A stretch of 64,000 nucleotides of DNA from Lepas anatifera (Eukaryota > Arthropoda > Thecostraca > Lepadidae), in contig JAOTON010002233.1 of assembly GCA_034440635.1 (NCBI GenBank), positions 145,379-209,378 on the forward strand, read 5' to 3'. Within the stretch, counting starts at the first letter, position 1, and each line of letters begins with the position of its first letter. Below, in pieces: positions 46,901 to 58,576 of this stretch. Below the pieces are notes generated by a model. That model was not told where the DNA came from. It did no database searches and was given only the letters and a program-made list of their open reading frames with translations. The position numbers and the translations under genes are program-made.

Positions 46901-47791
46901 AGAAGTCTTTGGAATGTAAGAACTAGCAGATGACATTATATGATAACGTATTTCCTCGTCAAGCTCTGTCGCAGTGCTACCCCCGTCTGGATCAATGTCG
47001 AAATGACAATCGGCTGTGAAACTTTCCCAGTCGGCTTTCCGAATGTTCCACTGAGGAGTTCTCCTTCCTGGATGGGGCGTATCAGCCCAGAGCCAGATAG
47101 GATAGTGGTCACTACCACATGGATGTGAGTGGGTTCTCCACCTAAAACGGTCAGCTAGATTCGAAGAACAAAGAGAAAGATCAATAGCGGACGTGTTTCC
47201 AGACGGTAGTGCAATGTGTGTAGGAAGTCCAGTGTTCAAATTACATATGTTATTGCGCAATATAACGTCCTCTAGGCGTCTGCCTCTTCTGTTTGAGCGC
47301 GAACAGCCCCATACTGTGTTGTAAGCATTGTAGTCTCCTAATAAAACGAAATTTCTTGGCAGCTGGCGGATCAGATCATTTAATGCATCCACCGGAAGGT
47401 CTTCATCAGGGGGTAGATAAATTGATATACAGGTAAGTTTCATGTTTCCGAAATCGACAGTTGCTGCCACCGCTTGAAGACTAGTTCTAAGATTGAAAGA
47501 ATATGATGGCACGCTGTAGTGTACCAGAATGGCAACACCGCCATGTGCTATTGTTGCTGAAGGAAGATCATAACGATATGTTTTATAATTGTGTAATTGG
47601 CAGGAGTGCTCCTGTTTCAGCTTTGTTTCTTGAAGACATATGAGTGCAGGGGTTTTGGAGGCAGCTAGAGTCTGCAGTTCACATTGATTGGCTCTAAAAC
47701 CACGCATGTTCCATTGTAAAATGTGGGTCATGCTACTAAAGATGGCGATAAGTGATAAGACTAGTCTGGACTTAAATAATAAACTCTTCAT
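43990..47791 (-). pseudogene. LINE ORF2: endonuclease-RT-RNase H, one frameshift
   Basis: The ORF starts at ATG 47791 overlapping the ORF1 stop. Endonuclease: ILQWNMRGF, CLQETKLK, GGVAILVH, LLGDYNAYN, AIDLSL, GSDHYPI (~residues 24-240). RT: YRPIALTSCLCKLFERM, GFRAGRSTTDH, FFDIEKAYD, then across the frameshift GTPQGSILSVTMF and the catalytic FVDD. RNase H: FYTDGSK, TELCAI, VTDSAS and WVPSHVGIPGNERADLAA, with all four acidic residues present. A terminal CSHCG...H zinc motif follows. The frame changes between 45902 and 45952 at a run of seven T (plus strand, 45946-45952); one base fewer would keep a single frame. Encodes the target-primed reverse transcription enzyme. Confidence 0.9.
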
Positions 47792-49716
47792 TGGAATCTA
47801 CTTGGTCCCTGGAAGGGAAATCCTCCTGATAACATGCCCTCATATCGTGTGCTTGCCTCTCGTTCCCGAGCCAGCTGAGCTCGGTCTCTAGAGAGTGGAC
47901 GTCTTGCATTCCCTGGTTCTCGAGAATGGGAACGGAACCTCCCAGTTGGGTCTGAAGAATATGAGTGTGATCGCCCTCGCTCTCGACTTTGGCTTGTGTA
48001 TGTGGAATCGGAGTGTCTCGGTTTTACCTGCAGATAACTTCGGAAAACTGCCTCATGCTGAGGGCTGGGCTGTGCGACTGGAAAACCAGGTGGTGGTGCG
48101 CGAGGTGGTGGGGTCGAGGGCGGTGGCATGGAGTCATCTGTTTGGTTTGCTGCTGAGTGTGCTGAGCTAGCTACTGATTCCTTAGAGCTTGCCTCTTCCG
48201 AGGGATTTTCACTCATTGCGAGAGTGGTCATGGTTGGAGATGCTACTGGGGCATCTTCAATTTGAGGACATTCTAGTCGGTTCATATCATCCACACGTCT
48301 CAGTTTTACGCGGGCACGCTTGGCTCCAGCACACGACTCGTCAGATGATTTAGGGGTGGCTATTTGAGGCAGATTGCTCGAAATTTTACAAGTGTGAGAG
48401 GGAAACTCTGTGGGCGAATCTTCCCTTGCTCGCTTGTTCTGAGGTTCTTGTCGGGTTTCGTCATGACTACTCTCGTTCGTCTCCGGGATAATCTGGCTAT
48501 GGAAGGTTGCTAGGTCTGATGAACTAACGCCTACTGTGGCATCTCTGACCTCGGGTGATGTTTGGACGGCCTTCTCATCCGTTTCTACAGCAGACGTAGC
48601 AGCGTTGTGATAAGTTCGTAGAAAGTGGGGCAAGAGGCTGCTCAGAGCTGTCAGGATTTCGCGGAGCGAGAGTTGCATGAGTTCGTCGACTCTCGAGTCT
48701 AGGTTAAGATGGGTTGTGTTGTTCGACTGGGTCGAGGTCGCGTGCGTAGGTGTGGTCTGATTGGTAGGTGGAGGTTGGAGAAGGTTACGGACCACAGTGT
48801 CTCGGTAAGAGGCATCTGTGGATGTTGTCGTTTGCGGTGTGATGGAGTATTTCCTAGCCGGCTTGGTAGCCTGTCCGGTCCGGTTTGTTTGGATATGTTT
48901 TGCCTCAGCTAGCTTGGGGCAGAAACGACTCCACGCTTCGTGTTTCTCTCCGCATCCAGCGCACTTCGGTGATGCGGCTTCACATGCTGAGGACTTATGT
49001 CCGGGGTCCGCACACCTTGCGCAGCGCTCCTCTCCCTTACACTTACTCGCGATATGACCAAACTCCTGGCATCTGTAGCACCTGACGGGATTAGGTACAT
49101 AAGGTCGGACCTTCAACACAATCCATCCCACGCGTACCTTTTCTGGCAAGGTCTTTCCCACAAAGTGGAGAAGGAAGGTTCCGGTGTCAGGCCTCTGATC
49201 CTCACCTTTCCTCAGCAGCCTTTTCACCTCAGTTACTCCCTGCTCTTTCAGGCCAACAAGAACTTCCTCTTCTGGTACATCACGCAAGTCCCAACAGCTG
49301 ACCACACCTCTACAGCTATTCTTTGTAGCGTGGGGTGATACCCTGATGGGGACCGATAGGTATCTATTGACTGTCCGGACCTCGAGGGAAACTGTTGACA
49401 GCAACTTTTTTGCATCACATTCGGTTTGCAGTTCGATCTCGATTTTACCATCTGGGTGTCGGTATGTCCGTTTCGGATTGAACTTTTCTAGTGCCTTATA
49501 GAGCTGAAACGGGTTCAGCTTTACTGTCCTGTCTTCAATGGAGATAACAAGAGTCGTAGGCGTAAGCTGATCTGGTCTGGTTCGCGCGGAGGGTCTAGCA
49601 TCGATACGGTTCATTACGGCGGCAGTGTCAGACGGCGACATAGGGCTAGTCGAGTTCATAACAAGGGTCGGAGTCCGTGGAGTCGAGGCAGAGTCAGCAG
49701 AGGTTTGAGATGCCAT
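47788..49716 (-). CDS. LINE ORF1, gag-like RNA-binding protein
   Basis: An intact 642-codon frame starts MASQTS. An RRM-like globular part (~residues 55-200: YRHPDGKIEIELQTECDAKKLL, SVPIRVSPHATKNSCRGVV, GLKEQGVTEVKRL) precedes three zinc knuckles: CYRCQEFGHIASKC, CARCADPGHKSSAC and a divergent CAGCGEKHEAWSRFC (~residues 215-275). The C-terminal half is Ser/Pro-rich and disordered. It ends with an RS-like segment (SQSRERGRSHSYSS). It should coat the element RNA. Its partner ORF2 starts on the overlapping ATGA, so ORF2 translation likely depends on reinitiation. A homologous ORF1 lies at 62465-64000. Confidence 0.9.
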   Translation of the reverse strand: MASQTSADSASTPRTPTLVMNSTSPMSPSDTAAVMNRIDARPSARTRPDQLTPTTLVISIEDRTVKLNPFQLYKALEKFNPKRTYRHPDGKIEIELQTECDAKKLLSTVSLEVRTVNRYLSVPIRVSPHATKNSCRGVVSCWDLRDVPEEEVLVGLKEQGVTEVKRLLRKGEDQRPDTGTFLLHFVGKTLPEKVRVGWIVLKVRPYVPNPVRCYRCQEFGHIASKCKGEERCARCADPGHKSSACEAASPKCAGCGEKHEAWSRFCPKLAEAKHIQTNRTGQATKPARKYSITPQTTTSTDASYRDTVVRNLLQPPPTNQTTPTHATSTQSNNTTHLNLDSRVDELMQLSLREILTALSSLLPHFLRTYHNAATSAVETDEKAVQTSPEVRDATVGVSSSDLATFHSQIIPETNESSHDETRQEPQNKRAREDSPTEFPSHTCKISSNLPQIATPKSSDESCAGAKRARVKLRRVDDMNRLECPQIEDAPVASPTMTTLAMSENPSEEASSKESVASSAHSAANQTDDSMPPPSTPPPRAPPPGFPVAQPSPQHEAVFRSYLQVKPRHSDSTYTSQSRERGRSHSYSSDPTGRFRSHSREPGNARRPLSRDRAQLAREREASTRYEGMLSGGFPFQGPSRFQ

Positions 49717-50735
49717 GATATGTGAATTTACCTTCGGCCCCCGGGTTGCCAGCTGTCAATAGCTGGGCCCGGGGGGCTGGTACAGTGCCTACGGGGGCAG
49801 GTGCGCCCGTCTCAGAGGGGCGAGAGGTACTCACACAACCCCTCCGATCAGAACGCACCCACCCCCTTGACGCCATCAGCCCAGTGTGCCGGCAGGGCCA
49901 TGAGTCGGGGCGAAGCAAAACGCGGCAGCCCTCACGCAGCGGAGACTGCGGTCCACCAGGCGCGCGCAACAAGCCGGAGTCTCGCAAATCGACGGTTTCC
50001 GAAACCCCGGCCCGCGTCGCGCCCGGCAAGAGCTATCACAGTCCCCACCGCGAAGGGCGCCGCGCCGCACGCCCGAAACATAATCCCCCCTGCTCAGCTG
50101 GACCGAGCGACAGTGCCCGTAGACACTGCCGCGTAGCTAGGCCGCCCGCGGCAGCCTACGGACGGCTTACCCCCGGTTGGATCGAGATATCTGGGCCAAA
50201 GGGGGCGTGTTGGAGCCCTCGGGACTGACCCGCCCGAGGGGGACCTCAACCCCCAGGATCCCGTCAACCTCGTCGCCGGGGCTCGAGATAGGCCTCGAGT
50301 GGGCGCCTTACACCCATAAAAAGCCGAAGAAGGCAAATAACTGTGGGACCGATAACTGAAGCATAAAAAGAGGACAGGAACTAAAAATAATCAACAAAAT
50401 AAGAAAACAAAAACAAATAGGAGCTACATACTGGGAGGTGCAGGACAGATCTGACCCGATCCAATACGGTTACCGACCAGGTAACAAAGGGCCCGTAAGG
50501 CAATCATCAGCATCGCCGCGGACCTCATCACCAGAGCCACCGACGACAGACGCCGACTCTAACCGAGGGAAGTCGGAAGAGGCGGCGGCCGTCGGAGGGC
50601 TAGAAAAGATGTATCCGCAGCGATGCAACAAAGTGCCTCCCAAGGCTGACTGGGGCCCCGGGCGCGTCACACCCCGTTGCTCCAATCTTTACTTGCCGGA
50701 CGAATCCGGCAAATGAAGATCGGTCCCCTGAGGGG
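49717..50735 (-). other. LINE 5' UTR
   Basis: A 1,019-bp GC-rich leader carries no homologous protein. The extreme 5' end contains the self-complementary CCCCTCAGGGG. An internal promoter is expected in this position for an autonomous LINE but cannot be pinpointed. Confidence 0.7.
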
Positions 50736-50749
50736 ACTGCCACCTGTAG
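50736..50749. repeat. Target-site duplication, right copy
   Basis: ACTGCCACCTGTAG is identical to 43827-43840, flanking the LINE 5' end. Confidence 0.9.
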
Positions 50750-50952
50750 CTGGATGGAGGAAGCTAGAGTTCCGCGGGACGAGTTGGACCAGCGCTGGAT
50801 AACTTTTCAATGGTCGTGAAGTGAAAGTGATAGTGATGGTTTAGAACTGGGGTACGTTTTCCATAATATAAATGTTTTAAGCCTTCATAACGTTTGTAAA
50901 GTTAGATGATCATGTTCGGGAATAGGGTGTTTTGCTAGCTAGATAAATCAAA

Positions 50953-51033
50953 CATGGCCGAATGGACTATACAAACTGAACAGGCACTGCTCGAAAAAGT
51001 TAAAGGATACCCGTGGCTGTACACGGCTGTTTA
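50953..51033 (+). other. Short MADF-like reading frame
   Basis: AAACATGG starts MAEWTIQTEQALLEKVKGYPWLY and ends at an in-frame TAG near 51031. The pattern of a tryptophan followed by L..VK.YPWLY resembles the start of a MADF DNA-binding domain. It is too short to be sure. It runs directly into the Gypsy RT scrap in another context and may be a truncated exon. Confidence 0.25.
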
Positions 51034-51375
51034 GATCTGAAGTCTGGTTTCTGGAAGTAGTAATTCAAGATAGACAAAGAATAAACTTGTTTTCTACTGT
51101 TACACAGTCATGGGAGTTCCTCTGTATGCCATTTGGGTTGAATTGTGAACCAAGCTACTTCAACAACTTAAAGAACAAGGCTATAGGCGAGATAAGTGTC
51201 TTTTGTAGCGTATTCATTGACGATATTGTAGTTTGTATCAATACGTTTTAGGAACATCCAAAACTGTGTGTGAAAAGCCACAGCAGGCCAAGCTAAGGCT
51301 AAAAGTACAAAATAAAAGCTCCCAGAAAATACTTGAATCATTAAGGTCACGCATTTCGAATGAAGGAACCTCAGC
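51034..51375 (+). pseudogene. Gypsy-type LTR retrotransposon RT fragment
   Basis: The frame beginning near 51034 contains INLFSTVTQSWEF, the MPFGL motif and the FIDDIVV catalytic box (~51218-51238), followed by a stop inside the usual TFEEH segment. This spacing is diagnostic of Gypsy reverse transcriptases. No LTR, integrase or gag is seen nearby, and downstream codons are degraded. Confidence 0.75.
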
Positions 51376-51884
51376 ATATCTGAACAAAATAGTAGTGATC
51401 AGAGGTCAGAAAAATTCCGAACGTGCCAACTATCTGTGGACTCTTTGAACAGCGGACTATTTGACACGTGGACCCTTTGACTCTATACAAGGCCGTAAAC
51501 TCTTTAGTATTTCTGTTCTATGTTACTGACTAACACTAGCAATAGTAAAAAACTGCTTTCAGCCATTCTAAACCAATCACGAGCCAAAGAGCATTCTAAC
51601 CCTTCCCCAGCCGGGGAAACTGCGGAGTAATGGTTAAGGGCATCTGTTCGCAACGCGGTGCAAGGCGGTGGCAGTCGTTCGTTCCCCAGGAGATGATGGC
51701 GCACGCATAACGAACTGTTTTCGAGCAGAATGAAAAATATATCTTAAAATCGCATGGAATGCGCACCGGGTTTGTCAATGTAGAAGTTGGGCTCGTTGAG
51801 AAAAGAAGAAAGCCTGACTGCAAAGTGCCGGCGCGGCGTATGGTCAATGTCTATGAATATTCTAAAGCAAAATTTGTGTGTCGA

Positions 51885-51948
<64 letters not shown>

Positions 51949-52635
51949 TCTACATACATACTGTCTTAGCCAATTCAGAGGCCATGCATACTACTAAGAA
52001 TATTGCCAATATGCATTGTACTGCCTGGGTAGGTAGGTTATCCTCGAAATAAGTGAGAGGGAGTAAATTCTAGTAAGGCATATTAGAACTTTGGTTGCAT
52101 CCCCAGCAGGTATTATTTCATGGGTATAGGCCTATGAGACCCAACTTTGCTTAGGTGACTTGAATGTCTCAATCTCAACGGCTGTGTTTGCGGTAATTCT
52201 TGCTGTGGACATCTGGTGCTGTGTACAGTATTTGATTCAGTTTTCTATTGTTTTATATTCACCCTACCTATATGCATCTCATCAAGCTGTAGGCTGCTAA
52301 ACTGTTAAACTGGTCAATCTAGATCTTAAACTTTGGCAAAATACGCTATTACCATTGCAATCGAACTATATCTTTAAGCAAAAGAAGTGTCTTAGTTAAC
52401 TGTTGTTATGACTATATATTTGATCTGCCTATAACTTTCGTAGTTAGTACTGGATTGAAAAAATATATGGTTAGCATTGTAGTAAAGTGTGATTTACTTT
52501 AAGATGTCGTAAAATAATTCTGGAAGTTGAAAAAAATTGTATCAAAATTTAATGTTTCCTGTTTCTTACCAAAAAACCTTCTTCCTTAAGGTTCTAATGT
52601 TAACTCGAATCAAAGTCTTAATTAAAAAAAGCATA
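51376..52635. other. No gene recognised
   Basis: AT-rich sequence with a (TA)n tract. No coding or structural signal was seen. Confidence 0.5.
51888..51942. repeat. (TA)n microsatellite
   Basis: About 27 TA units with flanking TACATA variants. Confidence 0.95.
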
Positions 52636-52999
52636 CACTGAGAAAAAATTTTGGCTCTCCTAAATTTCCTCCATTGTGGTGACTCTGAACTCTCGTATTC
52701 GCTGACTCTCAAAATTAGGTTGAGTCGTTCAGCAAGAGTCCAATGAACCTCCCAGCATGAACGAATTTGAGCGCAGGGTCAGATGATGAGTTGGCCAAGG
52801 ACAGCCTGCGCTTCGCTCGATCGTGGATTCAGCTGACTCTAGAACCGCGATCAAAGTGACCCTGGCGAGAGCTGAGTGAAAAAGGACGCTGCACGTGTTG
52901 CGTCAAATTTCGCCGCGCTCATTATTTACTGCTGTGTGGTAGTGGTGCAGCGTTGGCGGCGTGTATATTGTATAAGTGATAGTGGTATTTAGTGTTTTC

Positions 53000-53220
53000 A
53001 TTCAATTATTTTGCATTTTAAACTGCGTTCGGAGTCCAGATGCTTATGGATTGGTGATTTTGCTGAGATAGAGTGACGCCTGATGGGATTTGTAGGTTTT
53101 ACTATTAGTCTTGTCTCTGATATTTTTATGAGAGAAAAAGGATGTTGATGTGGTATTTTTACTTCAACTTCTCTGGAATAGAGACATACAAAGACAGATG
53201 CTAGCATCAATATTTACCAG
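53000..53220 (+). other. Possible 5' non-coding exon of the element's gene
   Basis: TTTACCAG|GTAAGT (53213-53226) is a near-perfect splice donor. The frame that would join 55485 in phase 0 has a TAG shortly upstream, so this would be 5' UTR. The left limit is arbitrary. Confidence 0.35.
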
Positions 53221-53313
53221 GTAAGTCATACTTCGAGCAGTCACATTGTGTAGGCTCATCTCCAACCATTTTATGTTCTTAATTTTTCACAAATTGAAAT
53301 AGTTATCTAGATA

Positions 53314-54180
53314 GGGGAAAGTATGTGCATTGCGCCCTCCTAAGGGAACTAACTTGCTACACGAATTTCTCTTATTCAATGTTGCTCTTGTGGATTAAAT
53401 TCCAAAATTTGATCATTTTTTGTTATTGAGAAAGCAATTCCTGCTCTGAAAATAGCGTGTTCTAAGAGTGAATTCCAATTTGAGTGAAACTATGCAAAGG
53501 GCACATTTTTCAAAGTGAGGGTAATTGCGCCCGAGGGAGGGAGCATTTAGATTTAATTGCGCCCTTCCCTCATGTCATGTTAAGTCAATGGCACGGCAGA
53601 AATAAGCATTAGTATAGGAGGAAATGGGGCTCGGCTACCTCCCAAGCTTTTCATCTGGAGGGCCTGGGAGGCATTTTAATGTGGTATTCTTGCATTCAAA
53701 ATGACTTGTAATAATGAAATTACACGCATATGTATAGGCCTTGGATTTGATTTTTCAACATACATTTGGATAGGGCGCATTTGACAAGGGCGCAATCATC
53801 TTTTAGCATTTAAATCAGAGACGTCTGCTTTAAAAATTTACCACCAGCGGGAATTTATAAATTTTGATTTCAGAATATACAATGAATATCTGGCTTTGAA
53901 ATTAAAGCCATCAATTTGGAATGTTACAGCCATATTCTTATTCTTCGGGTTCATAAACCCGTGCAGATTTAAGGAAGTACTGAATTTATTTTGCTAGCTT
54001 ATTAAAATACATTCTTATGTATGAATCCATTGAAACGTTGGGAAAATGTATGGATTGAAGATGAGAACTGGATTTAGCTGCACAAAACAAACTGCCACTA
54101 GAACCTTTGTCTGTTATAAGGGGGTGCAATTAGTTAGGGGGCGCAATTAGTTAGGGGGGCGCAATACACACACTTTCCCA
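53314..54180. mobile_element. TA-flanked MITE with 24-bp inverted ends
   Basis: GGGGAAAGTATGTGCATTGC at 53314 and the reverse complement of the end at 54180 (TGGGAAAGTGTGTGTATTGC) match with three transitions and one end mismatch, then continue GCCC. TA flanks both sides (53312-53313, 54181-54182), as for Tc1/mariner-type MITEs. The interior repeats the word GCGCAATTAG near its right end. A diverged relative sits in ovo intron 1. Confidence 0.85.
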
Positions 54181-55081
54181 TAGATGTTGTACATTAAGTC
54201 CTGGTGATAGTAAAAGACAAATATTTAGTACCAGTGACAGTTGAATACCCAAATTTGGGGACACCATGGACTTTTCAACCCATTTCTTTCCAGTCAACGT
54301 TGTGGGGTTAGTGTTGGAAGTTAGAATGTCCGATTTTAGGCAGGCACCTTGCCCTGTGCCTCCCTAAGTTCAATCGGCCTGCCAGTGCTTGGTAACAATA
54401 TAAATTCGCACCATAGAAAGAAATCCCTCTGCATCCCACCACTGTTCTGTATGGTACCTACTTCAGGGCAATTTTCCCAAACCAGACATTCCTGTCCAGA
54501 CCAGTAACCCCAAGATTTTAAAATACTTGTACCGGTATTGAAGATAATCCACACTCACAAGATATTTTAAATTCCATATCAGGTAGCCTGTTCCTATCTC
54601 CAAAGATGTTATTTAGATATAATAATCACCAGAATCAGCTAGCATTTTCAACACTCATTTACATCTTAATCCTGTGTCTCTCCTGCACCATAAACAAAAC
54701 ACTGGCAATTCCCAATTAGCCAGGTTTTGCTTCAATGCCAAATTAATACAGAGTACCAGAGGTATAAGAATGGTTAATTTTTACAATTAGGTGAGCACTC
54801 ACTAACAACTAAGAAGTGTGTCACTGGTTATTAGAAGGTGATAAACAATTGCTCACCTACTTGTAAAATAATACCTTAAAAGCTTTGGAAAAGAATACCA
54901 CATTGTCCCAAATTCAGGCAGCATGAGCTCTTAGATATGGGTTTTGAGGTGGCCTTGGTAAAGCCAGCTAGGCTGAGGCAGACAAAGGAGCATGTCAGTG
55001 CGATAGGCTAGGTGGGAAATAAGCAGTTTTCTGCACTGGAGGCTAGAATATTTAGTTACAAGGCTTTTACTCACACATCTT

Positions 55082-55114
55082 GTGAGAGCGAGAGAGAGCA
55101 AGAGATGGAGAGAG

Positions 55115-55188
<74 letters not shown>

Positions 55189-55209
55189 CGAGAGAGAGAG
55201 CGAGCGAGA
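55082..55209. repeat. (GA)n-rich microsatellite with GAGC variants
   Basis: Mostly GA dinucleotides, interrupted by GAGCGAGA and GAGCAAGA units. Coding frames across it are artefacts. Confidence 0.95.
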
Positions 55210-55484
55210 GACCTCCCCGACTATGACATATGGTACCATCATGACCTTCAAAGCACAGGGGAAAGAAAACAAAGAGAAATGAGCAAAACAAAATTGAATG
55301 AAAATAAAAATTCCATGTAACACACGCTAATTGAACAAATTGTGTGTTTCTCGCACTTGTCCTAATCACATTATTGTTTCATTGATCTATTTGCCTTCAG
55401 CGATAGTCTTGTAGCGCTTAAGTACCGTTTATTTATATCTGTTCCATATCCATCCTTCAGGCAGGTCTTGTCTCTTTTTTACAG

Positions 55485-55602
55485 ATTTGGAGCAAAATCG
55501 ACAGAATGGTGGATTGTCAGCCAAGTGTCCGCTTGGGCGAAGTTCAGGCCACGTTCCAGAGGGTGCTGGCGAACACTGTCTCTGCCACTAGCTGTGATCG
55601 AG
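55485..55602 (+). CDS. Exon with start codon of a small unknown gene
   Basis: The exon follows a strong acceptor (CTCTTTTTTACAG, ends 55484) and ends at donor GAG|GTGAGC in phase 1. ATG at 55506 lies in a fair Kozak context (ACAGAATGG). It opens MVDCQPSVRLGEVQATFQ, 32 codons in this exon. The splice to 58927 is phase-compatible. I do not recognise the protein. Confidence 0.45.
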
Positions 55603-55665
55603 GTGAGCATATCGTTGATGTCAATTTGTGTGTTGGGTTGGGGTATGGGGCACAGGGTTACCAAG

Positions 55666-56683
55666 TTAACACGCGCCCCGCTGGGGGGGCGAGATTCGCC
55701 CCCTCCTGGTTTTCCCCAGATAGCTCAAAAACGAAGAGACGCAGAACAACGAAACTTACAGTAACTTATCTCTGATTGATTTTACACATCTGACCAAATT
55801 TTTTAGCTAAGGTCATGTCAAGTCAAGGAGCTTTTCAGGGTCAAGTGACCCGACCTCAAAACCTAAAATTACGAGTTTGAAGCAGCGCCCAGCGAACATT
55901 AGCGAACCGATCAGTTTGAAACATCCACAATATGATAAGGTCATTGGGGTCTACAAATCTGCTATCTTGGAATTTTGATATTGTTGACCTAAGGTGGGGT
56001 CACTTTTTTGGTCACCCCACTTTAAGTCTATGGTGAAAAATAGAATGGACTCGTTTTCAGTAAATACTGGATAGATAAAGCTGAAAATCCTCAACCCGTC
56101 TATTATTACCAGGATCTTGACCATAAAGTTGATTTTTTGAGCATCTGAAATCTCAAAGGTCATATCAGGTTACGGGAGCAGAGAGTGATTGTTTTGCCAA
56201 TAACTGCTCACTGAATTGAGATAAAGCTCCCATTTTGCTTGCATTGTATTTATATTGTCACGGGGAGTCGATTGATATGCAACATGACCATACCAGGCCA
56301 CTCTGTGACCCTGACCTAGGTCTAGGTCAGGTCATTTTGACTATTTGACCTCAAAAAGTAATATTGTACATCATTTGATTCGCCGCGATGAGAGGAATCC
56401 AATGATGCACAAATATTTGCTCTAGCTTCCCTGAGGAAAGATCTAGAGAGGGAAACGTACATCGCTCTGTTGTAAGCCTATGGTGCCTTCTTTGACCTAT
56501 GCTGACCTCAATATTGATCGACATAAAAATTATTCTTATGAAGTCTCTTCGTCTTGTCAGGAGCTTTCGAACGCCGCCCGTAATTTTCCTTTAGCTTTCG
56601 TGGCGAACGAGATACGGAGGGGGCGAAAAACGCCCCCACAGCGGGGCGCGTCATGCAAGGGACCCCAGCGGGGCGCGTGTTAA
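55666..56683. mobile_element. TTAA MITE, copy 4 (best-preserved ends)
   Basis: The terminal inverted repeats are 21 bp and perfect: TTAACACGCGCCCCGCTGGG plus G at 55666, mirrored at 56663-56683. TTAA is the target duplication. The element is 1,018 bp and non-coding, with many GACCT/AGGTC words. It lies inside intron sequence between the two exons of the small gene. Confidence 0.9.
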
Positions 56684-57184
56684 TGGAGCGTGTGATTTGA
56701 GTGAGTGCCTTAGATACGCGAACTTTGAGCTTTTTAGGAGTACCAGTGTCGGGAAGAAACCGATATCTCATATAGACTAGAGCAGGGAACTTGAGTAATA
56801 TGCAGCCTTTCGTCATCTACTATTCCTTGCGCGGTGGTATATTATGTTTGTAAGTTGTGATATATTTCTTTGCACTGGTGTGTCCGCCTCGCTCGTCATT
56901 AGAATTATCGCCCGGACGAATTGGGCAATGCATGGAAAGTATCACATGAGAAAAAATCCGTATGGAACTTTTCCGAAAAATCATAATTTTTGACCTATGG
57001 TGGAGTTTGACCCAGCTAGATAATTTTTTTCGAACTGTATTTTGTTTCAAGAACTTCTGTTTTATTTCTTAACTTCAGTGTGAAACCTTGCTGGGTACAC
57101 GCCAAACATCTGAAATGATTTGTATGGTGATGTGAACTTTGAATGGGGTTAATGAGGTCATGAAGTAGGTCATGCCGCTGTAGT

Positions 57185-57320
57185 TCCGGTAGAATATGCA
57201 ACATGACCATACCAGGCCACCCTGGGACCCTGACGTAGGTCAATGTCGTGATATTTTTACAATTTGAAATAAGGTACCATATTTTACATCATTTGATTCG
57301 CCACGATTAGAGGAATCGCT
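57185..57320. mobile_element. Fragment of a TTAA MITE
   Basis: AATATGCAACATGACCATACCAGGCCAC and ACATCATTTGATTCGCCACGAT(T/G)AGAGGAATC match the interior of copies 4 and 5. The ends are lost. Confidence 0.75.
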
Positions 57321-57860
57321 TGTTTAGAGCCATTAAATATTGAACGAGATTTTCGATACATTGGACCAGGTATCGTCAGACTTTTGCGTTTTGCAGCTCG
57401 ATATACCTCGTTGTATTGAGTTATAAGACATAACAAACATTTTGTAGGTTTCCTTGTCACCCTGCAGTGGTTTCATACATCCTTGTTAGGTACGCTCGCC
57501 TGTTTAAGTGGGTCCGGGGGAGCGCCAGTGGCCCCCTTCCAGCCGCGGGTTAAGTCCCGCAGATCCTCGTCCTGTCTGCCTGCGCCTAACCTCGTCTGGA
57601 TTTATAACTGCAGCTCTGATGGGATCGAACGAACAGTCTGGTACGAATGCTGCATCTCTAAATGCGCGGTTAATGGAAGCTCTGTTGTTTGTGAGCGAAA
57701 TAGGTCGTGGTGTTTTGTACAATTAGTTTTGAGTTTCGGATATTGAATTGTGAAAACATATTTCGTAGCTATTGTGCTTCAGACTCGTATTCTTTGGAAT
57801 AATAAGCGTATTTTGGATATAGATGTAGGTCACGTGACCTGTGGTTGTTGACTGATGGTC

Positions 57861-57876
57861 CCACAAGGGGGCGCTT
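57861..57876 (+). promoter_or_regulatory. CTCF-like motif
   Basis: CCCACAAGGGGGCGCT is close to the general CCASYAGRGGGCGC CTCF core. Occupancy is untested. Confidence 0.3.
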
Positions 57877-58576
57877 TCTTTCGATCTGTGGTAGCGGCGG
57901 AGAGAGTGCCGCTCGTGGAAGCGTGTGTTTTCCTGCCAGCAGAGCAGATGTAGTACTGATTTTGAGGATATAATATCGCGACTTGATTGTGGAATTAGTG
58001 ACACGAGATCTCCTTTTGCTGGTCAGGCTTTAGTAACTTCGGGCAGGGTGTGATTGGCAGTAGCTATTTATGGCGCAGTGATATTCAACGTTCACAAGGT
58101 GCTGGTAATTTGGTGGCATAATTATCACTCCAGCTTTCGAAGGTGGCGAGATGAGTGGTTTTTGAAGGGTGCTTTTATTATGTGCCAGAGGCGCGCCCGT
58201 GCGGGTTTCGGCGGGCGCTGGTGACATGGTGGAGTGGCGAGGCGGCGACGTCGTCCGTTGCGGAGTTCCCCATCCGGCGTGCTTAGCTTGGAAGGCCTCA
58301 TCAGCCGGTAATTTAATTGAGCTTGCGTTGACAAACGTTTAGCTTTTGAATTGTATTAATAATTCGAGCTTTTGATTGCCGGTCATGACTATTTTTCATC
58401 TGTATTAATGCTCAGAGTAGTTTGACGTGTTGATATTTCGACTCCAGAAATGTTCATAGTGCATTCGTTTACTTTGAACTTTGCTACCTGTTTATTATCG
58501 ACTTGAGGATTGTGGCATCGGCGCCATCTATTGTTTGCTCGAGGTTCGAGATATGGCCAGTAACGCCATCTTCAGA

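Larger units (their letters stand above)
43841..50735 (-). mobile_element. Full-length non-LTR retrotransposon (I-group type, with RNase H)
   Basis: The element is 6,895 bp on the minus strand and is delimited by a perfect 14-bp target-site duplication. The order is 5' UTR (49717-50735, GC-rich), ORF1 (49716-47788), ORF2 (47791-43990), a short 3' UTR of about 150 bp, and a (CA)n-like tail. ORF1 and ORF2 overlap by ATGA. An apurinic-type endonuclease, RT and RNase H in one ORF2, plus a gag-like ORF1 with zinc knuckles, place it in the I group (I/Nimb/Ingi-like). The exact clade is inference. Its completeness suggests recent insertion. Confidence 0.9.

Noticed and set aside
49722..50716. Plus-strand frames in the GC-rich LINE leader
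   Set aside because: They are antisense to the element and have no homology; GC-rich sequence has few stops.
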